Assembly (NCBI GenBank): GCA_004352715.1
Contig: SCFE01000005.1
Span: forward strand, 2,671,659-2,735,658
Length of the DNA: 64,000 bases
Reading direction: 5' to 3'
Origin: Hofstenia miamia
Taxonomy: Eukaryota > Xenacoelomorpha > Acoela
Positions 11,398 to 25,191 of the stretch are shown piece by piece. The stretch's first letter is position 1. Each line of letters starts with the position of its first letter. Below the pieces are notes generated by a model. That model was not told the origin of the DNA. It was given only the letters and a program-made list of their open reading frames with translations, and searched no databases. Both the position numbers and the translations under genes were made by a program.

Positions 11398-14300
11398 TGA
11401 TTTTTAAATTACGTAAATACGAAACTATTTAGTTTACAAAATAGGACACAGAGCTTTCTTTACGTCAACACGCACTAGCAATTTAATGATCACGGAAATT
11501 AAAAAATTCCCGCTTGATCTATTTTCGCGTTGATTAAACTGTTTACACATAAAATAGAACATAGCGTTTTCAATGGACGTGCGCGCACTACCATTAATTA
11601 AATGAAGAAAGGCGTTGATTCATTCAAAATTATAGTTAAAAAATAATTTTTACAAGCAGTTTAAAAAAAATTTGACCATAGCTTTATAAAGAGGAGTTTT
11701 TATAATAATTGGACTGAATTAATTGACTTGGAAAGAAGAATCAAGCTATTATTTAGCTCATTACCTGTATTAAATACCAGGGTTTTATTTTATTTTAAAC
11801 AACTGTTTCTTTGCCAGATAGTGAACATAACATGTGTATGTATATGCAACATTTGACATTGTTTAGCCTACATATACATGTATAATCTAAATTTTGCTGA
11901 TGCAAAAAGAGATATTTTTTCATGCTACTGTCATTTGCGTCACGGTAAATGTGGGGCCTGGTGCGGGATGTCAATTCGAGGCCCCAACTCAACTCCCAAA
12001 TTTATGTATTAAATTTTCAGTGACCGTTTTTTTGGTGTATATTAGATACTTTATACTAAACATTTTGTACCTGCATAATTATTGGATCTCCAAAATAGCT
12101 AAAATTGTTTATTAAAGATTTTATTCTAATATTGGGTCCAAATTTTTGGCTATATTTATATGATTATTTTGAAATTTTCTAAAATTTTTGCCCCAAAATT
12201 GTTTAAAATTGCTTATAATAAGTTTTATGCCTATTTATGGAGAACAAAAAAATGTATTGCCAGTTGCGGTCCCACCCTTTTAGTGACGCTACTTGTAACT
12301 ATGACACCGTTCCAACCAATGAAACAGAAATTTTTTTTAAGAAAATTTGTGTTTGCATAATGTTATTCGAACCAATTGCAGTAACTAAAGAATTTTATAG
12401 GGTGTTCATGTTTACACAATCTATCTAGAATAGTGCCTTAGTCTTACTGGTAATTCACATATTGCCGTAATGTATGCAGTATCGTTATGAAATCCATTCT
12501 AAAATGAACGATTGAGCAGATTAAAAATCACTAGTGCGCACTTGACAACATTTTGATAAACTATTTTAATTTGCAAATTATTTAGTTGTTAAATTAAATA
12601 ATCAACAGTGCGCGCTTAGTCTATTACACGAGAAATATATGATCATATAGGACTTCGACAGATAATAACTTGAGTTGTTTTGACAACTAAGTTCATTTGT
12701 ATTAATTTCCGGAAAATAATGAAGTAAAAAAATGAAAAAAGCTTTATACTTGAATGAGCCAAGGAGGCAATTGCCTACTTTTTTGAAATAAGATGAAAAC
12801 TCTTTAATACATTTATATAAATAAATTTTAACTAGAGGATATCCTCAAAAACTCTGTTTGGAAATGGATAGTTAATGTGTTAGGGAATTGTAGTTTAATG
12901 AAATCGATCGATCTTAGTAGCACAACATTGGCATTAGTAGCATAATGAGATGAAGTAGCATGATCTAGAAAGTGACATAGCGATAGGTTTTGAAGTAGAT
13001 TTTAATATATTTGCAAACAAAAATGCATTTATGTAAGTGTAGAATGAAAGCTATTTACACTTTAAGTGTTATCATAAAACTAAACAACTTCATCATTGAA
13101 CATAAATCATTAACTTGTATGACTAATGATTTTAAGTACCTCAGATCTCTAATAACCTCAGTACCAATAACATTTAAAAAGATTACATGCATGAATTAAA
13201 ACAAATAGAATGTCGTGTTACTTAACAATTTATAATTAAAAGAACAACATAATAATATGAGCCAAGGCAAATTTTTATATATATATATATATATGTATAT
13301 GCTGTTTATAAAGACAAGCATTTGCTAGAAGTTATTGCAGGGGACTCTAAGTATAGTCAATATTTTTTATATAGTATGATGCTCCTCTTTATATGTCACA
13401 ATGTGAAAAATTAGGAAACATTATAATATTTGAAAATACTTTAATCTAAGACAATTTATAAATAATATTATTTGATTATAATATGCTAATTTCATATTCA
13501 ACAGGATATTCGATATCTTTCAAGGATAAAAATAAATTTCTGTTTTGACAATTGATATATAATGAGATCAATTAACGCAGTTAGCCTCTTTTGTCTATGT
13601 TCCTTTCCAGATTAATTGAACGCATGTCAATTAAAACTAATTCAAAAATAAGCTTCTCAATGAAACTTCACCTCCCTAATAAAAGGCTAAGGGTTTATTT
13701 TTTAAGATCTTAAGCCAATATTTATAAAAAATATCTCCCCACGAGATTTACCACAGAATACTGCGATAGCAATTTGTGTACTTGAAATATAATAGCTTAA
13801 GAGAAGAGTATAAGTTCCTATCACAATATTAAATCAAGAATATGAAATGTATTGCCTTAGCAATGGTGTTATTTGGACTATTATTATATTTTTAATGATT
13901 TCAAAGATAAGCTTTACTAATTGTATTAAATATTCAATTATAATACAAAGTCACAAACCTTTGGAAATTTAGAAAAAATGCTATTTTAATAGAAATATAA
14001 GAAAAACACAAAATAAATATTACATCTGCCAACATAATGGGATAATTTATAATTAGTTATATTTAATGAAATATACTGTTAAATTCAGTGATAAGAAACT
14101 TGATACTTCCTCATCTGTTTATTAATTACGTCTTGATTTCGATTACTTAGAAAGCAAATCTAGGGAGCTTATATTTCCAACTTAAAACAAAACTTTGTAG
14201 TGAAATCCGAAAAGCATTAAATAACTAAGCAAATGCAAGTTTCATTAAATTCGAGTTTTACGCACTTAAATTTGTAAAACACAATAAAATTAATTATTTC

Positions 14301-15411
14301 GTTAGGAATTTAAGAAGAAATCTTTGATCTGAGAGCTATAAGATGTTAAGGCTAAAAATAGATTGCCTCAGAGAGCTTTATCTTGATAAGTCGATGAGAC
14401 GACCACTTTTCGAATTTCCTTTCTCTCAGTTTCTTCGTAATAGATTTTATCGAATTTTTAAAATATTTAGCTTTACAGTTTGAAATAAGCGTGTTGCTAC
14501 AACTAGAAAAGAACCAAATGTAACGGAATTAAAATTTCTCTTTGAAAAGTTAGGTTAGATAACAGAAGAGATAACATTTGCACTCGCTGGGGAAATTAAT
14601 TACAAAATTTAATATTCTATTTATTTAAACATTGCACCACTTTATTAACATGTTAATCTTTACAAGCATGATTAAGGATTATAAAATAATACGAGTGGTA
14701 TTAGGAAATTTCCGTTGTAATTAAGTAATGATTTTGCCATCAAATATCGATTCTTATTCCACCAATAAAAATTACTGCTAAAAAATTATTAATTAACTTT
14801 ATAATGACTTATTTGTGTAAAATGTTACGTGGATTAAAATAATTGGACAAATACCGTATATGCTCTCTTATTAGACTACTCGTTCTATAGAAAACGCCCA
14901 CTTTTATTAAATAAAATTTGCTACAGATAAATATAAAGCAACAAATATAATGTTGTAAATGTTCGTTATATAGTGATTAAAAGGTACACTCAGTTTGCTG
15001 AGAGATAATGATCGAATGTCCGACCTATATCTTTAAACGTGGTGCCGTCCATTAAGACTAACCATCCATTCTGTAAAATGTAATTTGCTAGCCAAAATAG
15101 TGTTGTAGGTGATTATGTGAGAAAAAAAATTGCATCATAGTGTTTGGATTTAGCTTTACCAAAATAAAGTAAGAACTGGAATAAATCGATTCCTTATTCA
15201 TTGACATAATTTCAAGAAATTGAAAGACGTGAGAAAGGAAGAATATACAAATATAAAAATACTTATGATTAAGTTCCCATAATAGCATTACAATAACTCC
15301 ATGATTCGATTGATATATATATATATATATATATATATTCATTTATTTAGGTACTCTTAATTCAAGTAGATATGTTTATTATGAGAAGTATATTTGAATT
15401 TAAACACTTAC
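11398..15411. other. No gene recognised; degenerate GCGCACTA repeats
   Basis: The word CGCACTA occurs at 11098, 11390, 11471 and 11584 in forward orientation. Inverted TAGTGCG/AGTGCGC versions lie at 12532 and 12607, each embedded in similar ATTTAA-rich sequence. This suggests a decayed dispersed or tandem repeat. A hyphenated palindrome of GGGGCCT and AGGCCCC lies at about 11953-11985. No convincing exon was seen. (TA)n runs lie at 13275-13300 and 15313-15338. Confidence 0.5.
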
Positions 15412-15573
15412 CTCGGCCAGTATCAGTCGCTCTAAAGAATATATCACCACCTTCAATCTGTGTTGGGCGATCAGGCCCATATATATGCAAAGCTAGAGGT
15501 TTCGCACTTAAATCTTCTGAACTATACAAACTCTGATCATTATAAACAATGATTTTTGGTAAAGGTCTTCTTG
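15412..15573 (-). CDS. Internal exon of a secreted or extracellular protein gene
   Basis: On the minus strand this 162-base block is bounded by an acceptor (AACTGTTTTTAG) ending at 15574 and a donor (GTAAGTG) starting at 15411. It is open throughout and exactly 54 codons long, with two bases before and one base after the full codons. Both flanking introns are therefore phase 1, the symmetry typical of shuffled extracellular modules. The peptide starts RRPLPKIIVYNDQSLYSSED and ends LHIYGPDRPTQIEGGDIFFR followed by ATDTGR. The GGDIFFRATD segment resembles the GxVYYRETTD strand of NIDO (nidogen/mucin-4 type) domains, but the rest of that domain is not seen, so the family is a guess. The phase fits the signal-peptide exon at 25470-25527 on the same strand. 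Intervening and downstream exons were not found and some may lie in the gap at 16717-17716. Confidence 0.62.
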
Positions 15574-16682
15574 CTAAAAACAGTTAATTTACCAAACATG
15601 TATACAAAATTTAAGAATATATAGCATTCATTACTAGAGAGAAAAAATTGGATAAAATCAGAGCAAAACAAGATAAGATTTCAAAAACAAATTCATGAAA
15701 GTTCATTTTGATACAATATTATATTAGTGCTTCCATTAGTCTATGATTTTAAAGCCTGCTTAGACAATGAGAGATTTCTCTTTAAGCTAAGCATAAATGA
15801 ATAAAAACAAAGACAAACAAAATATTCATTGTATGAGATCAACCTATAATTAAGTGTTCTGTAGCATGTACAACGCATTATGAGAATAGTAAATGCTTTA
15901 TTCAAATTTTTGCATATTACAGTACAATTCGAGAATAAAGGAGAATTATTCGCGATTCTAGACTGTATACGTCAGCATTGAAACTTATAAGACTGACACA
16001 AAAAGATTCGGTCATGCCAGATCTTACTTTAACATAATACTTGCAACTTATAATATTGTAAATTTACACATTTAAAAATGCAACTAAAAATCATTATGAA
16101 GAAAGAATTAATAGGAAATAATTTTCCTTTACTTTGAATGCAGACTACTACTCTAATCAATTAGAATATTTAGTGGATTATTTCCAAAGGTAGGACATAG
16201 CTCTGGTGACATTTTTCCTACCAATAAATACAAAAACCACGGATAAAATCATACAATGCTTTGCAGACTTAATTATAGAGTAATTAACACAATAGCTCCG
16301 GAAATTCATGGACTTCTACGATATATTAACAGAAGTGCTTAGGTTACTGTAATTTTTTATTGTTGAAAAACTTAACAAAATGAATATATTTGCATTGAAA
16401 ATATTGGATAGAGAAACAATTATTCCAGTATTTGGGAAATGTGGGATCGGTAATCGATATTTCCTAACACAATAAGGAAGAAATTTATTCTACATTGTGC
16501 GCCAAACTTTTCTGATTTTATTGAAAAATAGCTACACGCATTTTTTGTTTACTAAGTGTAATACTATTGGGTTATCCAAGGAGTAAATATGTTTTTTTAC
16601 ACAATAAACGGTGTCTTAAATATTTATTTTAGAAATGTATCACATATTATCCCTATATAAATTGTAACAAAAAAGACAGTCA

Positions 16683-16716
<34 letters not shown>

Positions 16717-17716
16717 NNNNNNNNNNNNNNNNNNNNNNNNNNNNNNNNNNNNNNNNNNNNNNNNNNNNNNNNNNNNNNNNNNNNNNNNNNNNNNNNNNNN
16801 NNNNNNNNNNNNNNNNNNNNNNNNNNNNNNNNNNNNNNNNNNNNNNNNNNNNNNNNNNNNNNNNNNNNNNNNNNNNNNNNNNNNNNNNNNNNNNNNNNNN
16901 NNNNNNNNNNNNNNNNNNNNNNNNNNNNNNNNNNNNNNNNNNNNNNNNNNNNNNNNNNNNNNNNNNNNNNNNNNNNNNNNNNNNNNNNNNNNNNNNNNNN
17001 NNNNNNNNNNNNNNNNNNNNNNNNNNNNNNNNNNNNNNNNNNNNNNNNNNNNNNNNNNNNNNNNNNNNNNNNNNNNNNNNNNNNNNNNNNNNNNNNNNNN
17101 NNNNNNNNNNNNNNNNNNNNNNNNNNNNNNNNNNNNNNNNNNNNNNNNNNNNNNNNNNNNNNNNNNNNNNNNNNNNNNNNNNNNNNNNNNNNNNNNNNNN
17201 NNNNNNNNNNNNNNNNNNNNNNNNNNNNNNNNNNNNNNNNNNNNNNNNNNNNNNNNNNNNNNNNNNNNNNNNNNNNNNNNNNNNNNNNNNNNNNNNNNNN
17301 NNNNNNNNNNNNNNNNNNNNNNNNNNNNNNNNNNNNNNNNNNNNNNNNNNNNNNNNNNNNNNNNNNNNNNNNNNNNNNNNNNNNNNNNNNNNNNNNNNNN
17401 NNNNNNNNNNNNNNNNNNNNNNNNNNNNNNNNNNNNNNNNNNNNNNNNNNNNNNNNNNNNNNNNNNNNNNNNNNNNNNNNNNNNNNNNNNNNNNNNNNNN
17501 NNNNNNNNNNNNNNNNNNNNNNNNNNNNNNNNNNNNNNNNNNNNNNNNNNNNNNNNNNNNNNNNNNNNNNNNNNNNNNNNNNNNNNNNNNNNNNNNNNNN
17601 NNNNNNNNNNNNNNNNNNNNNNNNNNNNNNNNNNNNNNNNNNNNNNNNNNNNNNNNNNNNNNNNNNNNNNNNNNNNNNNNNNNNNNNNNNNNNNNNNNNN
17701 NNNNNNNNNNNNNNNN
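16683..17716. other. (TA)n array and exactly 1000-N gap
   Basis: TA repeats run into Ns from 16717 to 17716. The gap is exactly 1000 bases, which usually marks a scaffold join of unknown size rather than a measured gap. Confidence 0.98.
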
Positions 17717-20700
17717 CAATTTGCAATTTTATAGAAACGTTCAGTTTTAAAATATCGAACGAACTTTATTATCGAAGGATAACAAAAACTATTTCAATGC
17801 TCATTCAATAAATAATTGTGTAAAATTAGACACAAACTCTCCACTACACTAGATGAAGCGTCGAAAATTTCAGTACCCACCTATAGGTCTTTAAAGTAAA
17901 CAGGAATTCTTTCAATAATTTGTGCACTAGAGATCCATAACGTAAAATTTGGTTCTAAGCCTTCATGTAAAAATTATTTGTGTGCATGTAGTTGCAACAG
18001 ACTCATGAATTTAGTTTAGTAAAAATATATTAATTGATAAGGTTGAAGTACATGTTGTCTCAAAATTAATAGAGACTACATTCACTTCGATATGGTAACC
18101 AACCTGACACATTGAGTGCTACCTTGCTATTAATTTGTTATCCGATATTGTTTTTCTGGCAAGAGTCGGATTGTGTTCCATTGGTCGACAACAACATAAT
18201 TTATCAATAATTATCAGTTTCCTTGAGACACTTCTTCTATGAAAGGTCTGAATCACGTAGGAACAGCAGGTTAATCTGTCACTTAAAATTCGTTGTAGGA
18301 ATTTTTGTAGAGCATGCTGCGAGTAGTGGCATGCCTCTGTGACATTTCATCTAAGTAAACCATGAAGTTAAAGGCCTCCATATTCTTTCTTTATCACGGA
18401 ATTTTGGGCCACTTAGAACAACATCCTTTCTCCCAATGATTTACATTCCACTACTTTTGAACTCCTTCGACATTTATTTCATGAAATCCAACTTCCATAT
18501 TAAATTAAAACCAAGAAAAATATACTCAATCAAACTTAGAAAGTTGGGAACAACTATTTCACTGTGCTGCAATGCCCTATGTAGAAGAATGCGATCTTGC
18601 GTTTTAGCCGTCCTTCATAACCATGGGATATGGGAAGCTGGCTGTGGTTATATACTAAGGATAGAAGTTGCACCCACCCTTCTCTAAACTGTATAAATTT
18701 TGCAAAAATGGAGAAGTTTTCAATGTTAGATGAGTTCAAAAGGATAGTGAATACTAATATATTCTTTACTGAAAACAAAAAAATCGTACAGTATATCTAT
18801 ATACCGGATGACAGATTAGTAGTTATATTTACCTCTTCAATTATTAGCACTAGAAAATATATTTTGCGAATATTCAACAATTGCAACAAAACAGCAAGGA
18901 AAGCAAATAACGATAGAAAACAAATTTATTAAATCAAATTTTGAACACTAGTAACCGTTTTGAGTGATCAAAAGTTCATGAAGGAAATGATGAACAAATA
19001 TATTTTTTTTGATATATTTCACACGAGAACAGAAAATGGTTAAAAACGAACTACATTTCAAAATTCTGCTAAGAAGCCAACCAAAAACAATATTTCAATC
19101 TACCATTCTCAAGAAAGGATAAATATGCAAGTGAAGTTTTAAAACAGTTACATAGATACATAGATCATCTTTATAATTATTCGAACTTTAGTATGTGTTT
19201 GTTGATTCATATAACCATATTAACTTGGAGAAACTCGTAGATGAGTATTCGTATTATTAAGTGAGTAAAGAATCAATAACCAGGAAACTTTCCGCTTAAG
19301 AAAACTCACTATATTGTTTTCGCTAATTAGATTGAAAATCGTTGAATCTACCTCTCAAGACATTCGCATTTAATATAAGAAAAAATTTAAAAATTCCTGC
19401 AATGTTTGTAACAAGAATTCATTCAAGCCACAGTTCCGATGCCATGCATTGAATATCAAGAACTAATAACTGCATGAATTGATAAGGTTCCATCACTCAG
19501 GCAATTCATCATTAGCTTTAAAACGTCACAAATGAAACTATTGTGCTATTGGTGGATACTAAAACTGTTCGCATTATTATTCAAGAACAGATGCGTTTAA
19601 GACACATGCTGTCTGTAATGATGAAGAATTATCATCGTCTCTCTCCTTCAAAAATTTCTTCTAAGCTGAAAAGTTATCCCAACAGGATATGTAAAATCTG
19701 CAATTTGAGTGCTCCATTTGGATTTTCAGATGGAGAATGTAAGTGTGAGTCAACCTTGAAAATACCACCCTCTACATTTCGTTTAATGACCTTCAACAGC
19801 ATTTAAAGGTGGAAGAAGTACCACTGCAACAACGCTGAAGAGGTCTTGCTCCACCAAGTGGATTTACTCTCAGAATCTTACCATTAGTGATTGACAATGG
19901 ACAACATTATATGATCGAGCATATTTATAATACAATAAATTTATTAAACTACAAAATGATTTTTCCAAGGAAAGTGTTAAGTTCATTATTTTAGATTAAT
20001 AAATGAAAATGATAAGTAAATGTAAACTAGCAGTAATTTGGACAGTTCTGAAATTAGTGGGCTTGATAACAAGCATTTGATATAAGAATACTGTAAATTA
20101 TACGATTTAAAATTATTATCCTCTGCAAGGTTAAAATGGTTAATTTGAAGAATTGTTCTTTAGACGAAGACTGTGAAATAATTGAAGAATTGAATAATTG
20201 TATTGATCACACAAGTCACTAATGAAAAAGAAATATTTTGAGAGATTCAATGACCAGCCCTACAGCGGAATAGCAAAGACGGAAAGATAAAAGTAGTGTT
20301 GCAGAAATCAATGCTTGGTAGCACTTTGTTAAAATGAACTAATTAATTGAGACAAGTTTTTTCTTATACGTATGTGCAATAAACTCACCAATTAAATTTG
20401 TATAGCAAAGGTTATTTAAATGGTCATTCCTAATTTTAAAAAATTGTGTGCATACGAGATTAGATAAAATCTTGTATAAACATCTAATCAAAACGCTATC
20501 CACAATTCATTACATATTATAGTGTTTTCTTCCAGAACAATTTAATTCATTTGAAATTTACTGTGGGATCAAATGTAAATGTAGATATATACATATATGG
20601 TAGAAAGTAGTAGCAATTATGGTCATACAGTGGTTCCATGACATTCAACTGAACTGACAAAATACCATAGTGTTTAGATTTTATTTGAATTTAGGAACCT

Positions 20701-22492
20701 TTGATTATATATATTAGAGTAAGCACTGAAAAAATTCTTCGGAATATGAAAAAATATTATTTTTTACTGAAAGATGTTTATATAGACGACTAAAATTACT
20801 TATACGCGGTAGAGTCATTAATTTATCTGCGTCAAAATATCATGATATATTGATTTTGAAAAATAATAGTGACCCAATATACAAGATGAAAAAGAAAAAA
20901 ACTTGAGACTCTTGATTCTCTAAGGATTTAAGAAAAGAATATGATATTTAATAAATATTTGGATTCTATAAATTGAAGATATAGTTTGTCCTGATTTGTC
21001 CTACTATATATTGCCATTACCATTTTCTGGTTTACCAGATTTTTTTAGTTCTACTGTTAATGTTTATAATAGAAATGTTTTGAAATTGAAGTTAGAACCA
21101 AGAACTAAGGATTCAAAACAGCGGAAGTGCATGAGTGGTTAGGCACAGCAGATATAATCTTAGCAAATAATGATATAAAAACAAGCTTAAGAGCAGAGTA
21201 CAAAAAAGCGAAAATTGTGAAAATAAGCAGAAACACAAAAACCAAAAGATTGTCCCAAAATATCTCGAAAACTATAAAAAAATTTGAACAAGACAACAAG
21301 AAGGAAAAGAAAAAGGCAACCGAGTACCATAGCGTTGAAAATTAGTACGAACTAGAAATTGAGCATATAGTTTAACATGCAAGAGTTATTATTATGAACA
21401 GACTATAAATATATGAGTTGAAGACAGAAGATCGTTCAATAACTTCGTATAGACCGTTGAAGTTTCTAAAGCAAACGAATGAAGGATTTGCATTGGATTT
21501 GGATTTTAAATGTGAAATGTACCTCAGAAAAGGTGCAAAAACTTAGAGAGCATCAAAGAAATAAGGATTAAAACATTGTACAGCTTCTATATGAAAATAA
21601 CTAATGTCATTGAAAGCAACATACTAGACAAATGATATTGAAAACAGTGATAGAACATAACAGTACCAACGCCTCATAACGTGCTGAATAAGAGATTAAG
21701 ATGTCGACTAATATAGAAAGAGACCATCTGGGTAGAATATGTCTCAGCAGAGCTAGGAATACCCAATGGGACTGAAATTACATTTCAATATACTAATTAG
21801 TGGACTTTGAATACAGAGAGAGCAAAAAACAGTGTTGGAACGAATATCTTTATTACATATTATTCATACTTCATTCCTCACAGAATTATGGTGACACTGT
21901 ATTAAAAATCGCAAAAAATCCTCAGTTCCATAAGCATGACATTTGTCCTAATACTGTGTATTATTGAATGTGCTGAGAAACTCGTTCATCGTTTGTCTTT
22001 TCATTGAATGTCTTAGATATTCAAAATACAAAATATCATGTACTTAAAGTAATTGAATTTGCATAGAATTTTTAAAGCGAAACTTATTACATTAGGTAGT
22101 CACAAAAAGACACCCTCAAAACCAAACTGCCATGAGATCAGCTACAGAATAGGCGAAAATAATTGTTCAATTTCGTAAATACTTAACGTCAATGAATGCA
22201 TTGTTTGCCAACAAAGAGAATCGGAACAAAATGGGCGAGGATTTATTGTTATTAATATATGCGTTTAAGATTAGCGTGTTTCGCATAATTAAATTATCAC
22301 TCGCGAAAATATTTACGAGGCGTTTTTTAAAGTAAGGTGAAAAAGTGCGTCAAAGTCAACTAGCCAATCAGTAGTAAAGACGAACACGTTTAAAAACTTT
22401 CTAACGGTTTGTCTAAAATGCGCAATTTCAACAGAGTGATATGCTACTCTTTTATTTAAAGAATACATAGCAAAAATAATAAGTAGTTGTCA

Positions 22493-22540
<48 letters not shown>

Positions 22541-24247
22541 TTGATTGCGCATTAATTGGCTTTTTATTGAAGGTGTGTTTCTTAATAACATAGAAATGAG
22601 GCATGAATGGCATGAAGCAATTGAATCACTAGAATTTTGGATACAAATTGACAAACATTAATCGAAAAATCATTAAATTCTTTTTAAATCAATTGAAAAC
22701 CCTATGTAAGTATCTTATTATTACATTGATTGGAGTTTTCCAAGAAATAAGATTTTCATGGTGCAGGAGTTTCTGCAATGGGAAGGGGGGTTGTTCTTAA
22801 AGACTAGGAATAGAAAGAACATGCGAGACATTCACTAGATTAAAAAAGTTTTACCAGTCTAATCAAATTTATTAATTTAATTGTCTAACTCAAAGTTTCT
22901 ATATCGATGTGATGCTAATGCTTAGGGATATGAATTAGAATAAAGGTGCTACAAGCTTATGTGCTTCATGATTTAACTATTTTCGGGCCTGTTCACGGAC
23001 ACATGCAGGACCAGTTGAACTATGCACTCCTGAATTTTGAAGATTATTATTACAAGTATACTTCAATATTGTTAAAAGCGAGTTTTTGTTTAACAATTAC
23101 TATTGCATTTTGAAATCACAGAAGGTGTGTTAATTTATAAGCTAGTTAGCAGCTTTATGTTTTAGAAGAACGCGAAGCAACAATCCTACTTAGGTATTCC
23201 TTTTGAAGAGAATGAAAAATCAAATAAATGTGAAGTGTACAAAGTTTCTATGTTTATATTGTATCCAATTTAAATCGAGTGTAACAGGAAAAAGACAAAT
23301 TTTGATGAATTGGAAGATTGTTTAATGTATGAGGCAATTCAACCGATTGGCAACGTCAATTTAATGAAATTATCTCAGAAGTACTTCCCAATGAATAGTT
23401 AATTCATGCGGTCTTCTTGAGTTCATGTCTATTAGTTTAACAGTATTCGAGTAGGTGATACTCCATACGTGTACATTGATTAGAAAGTGAGGACACATGC
23501 CAAATGAAAGGCGAATTTCATTGACATTCAAACAAAGTGTAGTTTCACTAATCGATTTTCACAGATGACGTTCAAATTTTATTAAGAAACAAGCGCTCAT
23601 GTCAATAAATAAAAGATCAATATGTTTCCAACAATTAAATTATTAGAGGGTGTTTGACCGCCTTTTGCTAAGTAGATCAATTCGAAAATCCGTTCAATTT
23701 CATAACCACAAATAAAAGATTATCCCACTAATAGAATTTAAATGTCCTCTATTTGATTTTGTTGAGAAGGACATTGCACAAAAAACACACAAATGCTGAA
23801 CTTCTTTCCCTTTTGAATAAACAAGCAATTGATTATTTGAAATTTTTTATTAATATATACAAATGTTTGTTTTGGGAGGGATTTAGATCAAATTCAGCAT
23901 AAATCAAATAATAAACAATTAGGGCTTGCTTAGTGCACATAGTGGTTATACACATTAGTAAAGAAATTATAATATACATGTGTCTTTACCTATACTTAAA
24001 AAGTTTATTCTACAAATCTGCTTTCATTGATAAGAAGTTCTAAGTGTGTATTTAAAAACAGCAAATATTGATTTCATAAGCTTGCTCTCTCTGAATAATA
24101 TCTCAAGATAAAAAATCATTAAGGAATAATTTTGTCAAAATTGAGGATCATGGATTAAGTTTTACAAAAGTTTGATTACCAATTACCATCAAATATCTTA
24201 AAACATTTCTAAAAGTAATTTTGATTTTTGTAGCATTTTAGGAATGC

Positions 24248-24248
<1 letters not shown>

Positions 24249-24278
<30 letters not shown>

Positions 24279-24452
24279 GTATATATTTGGGAAATATGAA
24301 AGTCCAGTGTCAAGATACAGTGAATTTTGTATTNNNNNNNNNNNNNNNNNNNNNNNNNNNNNNNNNNNNNNNNNNNNNNNNNNNNNNNNNNNNNNNNNNN
24401 NNNNNNNNNNNNNNNNNNNNNNNNNNNNNNNNNNNNNNNNNNNNNNNNNNNN

Positions 24453-24483
<31 letters not shown>

Positions 24484-24484
24484 G

Positions 24485-24528
<44 letters not shown>
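24249..24528. other. TA arrays flanking an assembly gap
   Basis: TA and TATG repeats at about 24249-24290 and 24453-24528 lie on either side of Ns at 24334-24452. A short unique segment at 24290-24333 separates the left array from the gap. Confidence 0.97.
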
Positions 24529-24529
<1 letters not shown>

Positions 24530-24535
24530 TATATA

Positions 24536-24567
24536 CAGTACTGGCCAAAAGTTTTTGAACACCTAAC
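24536..24567 (+). mobile_element. Tc1-type terminal repeat
   Basis: The sequence CAGTACTGGCCAAAAGTTTT followed by TGAACACC is a textbook Tc1/mariner terminus. It directly follows a TA array, consistent with insertion at TA. No transposase follows. The partner terminus may have been lost in the gap at 25055. It resembles the terminus at 1930-1958 (CAGTAC-GGCCAAAA), so both may come from one family. Confidence 0.7.
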
Positions 24568-24711
24568 TGAACAAATTCTTTTTACAGTGATGAACACTAT
24601 AGCTTTGATTTTTTGCAATTGGGTTAATTTTAGGATTGTGAATTCAAATTTCTCCTCAATTTTTATATATGCAATTTTATTTTCATCCTATGACCCTGTA
24701 AAGGGCCCCCC

Positions 24712-25044
24712 TAAAACTATGTTAGTAAATATGCATGGTATGTAAAATATAACACAAAATTCGTATTCAGCATGAAAAACTTCGCATATTCACAATTTTT
24801 TGTAAGAATTTACTCAGAAGTTTCTGAAATATTTGTCATCAAATCTTGTGCAAATCCCATTACAATGTTCACATTTACACCTCAATTAGCAATGTAATGG
24901 GATTTATACAAAATTTGACGACCAATATTTCAGAAACTTCTGAATAAATTCTTACAAAAAATTGTTAATATGCTAAGTTTTTCATGCTGAATACGAATTT
25001 TGTGTTATATTTCACATACATGAGTATTTACTAACCTAGTTTTA
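24712..25044. mobile_element. 333-bp foldback (palindromic) element
   Basis: The left arm, beginning TAAAACTATGTTAGTAAATA near 24712, is repeated in inverted orientation up to 25044. The arms pair for roughly 150 bases each, including ATAACACAAAATTCGTATTC and CAGAAGTTTCTGAAATATTT words. They surround a short loop near 24867-24892, where CCCATTACA faces TGTAATGGG. Scattered mismatches show that it is not a simple assembly reflection. It has no coding capacity and is best described as a hairpin MITE, possibly the inner part of a Tc1-related element whose terminus is at 24536. Confidence 0.85.
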
Positions 25045-25191
25045 TATATATATANNNNNNNNNNNNNNNNNNNNNNNNNNNNNNNNNNNNNNNNNNNNNN
25101 NNNNNNNNNNNNNNNNNNNNNNNNNNNNNNNNNNNNNNNNNNNNNNNNNNNNNNNNNNNNNNNNNNNNNNNNNNNATATATATATATATAT
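25041..25191. other. Assembly gap between short TA arrays
   Basis: Ns at 25055-25175 lie between TA repeats at 25041-25054 and 25176-25191. Confidence 0.97.

Noticed and set aside
18436-18932. Overlapping open frames on both strands at 18.4-18.9 kb
   Set aside because: No conserved motif in either strand, no splice-paired boundaries, and adjacent sequence full of stops.
19543-19806. Plus-strand open frame with several cysteines (CKICNLSAPFGFSDGECKCE)
   Set aside because: Looks faintly like a zinc-binding segment, but spacing fits no known finger and there is no flanking homology; kept only as an unrecognised frame.
20389-20429. Possible small minus-strand exon with donor GTGAGTT and acceptor TTTTAAAATTAG
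   Set aside because: The only open frame needs a phase-2 entry and phase-1 exit, incompatible with the phase-1 exons on either side. At 41 bases, chance is likely.
21127-21345. Lysine-rich plus-strand frame of 72 codons
   Set aside because: Composition alone (Lys/Asn/Glu) is expected from A-rich DNA; no domain recognised.
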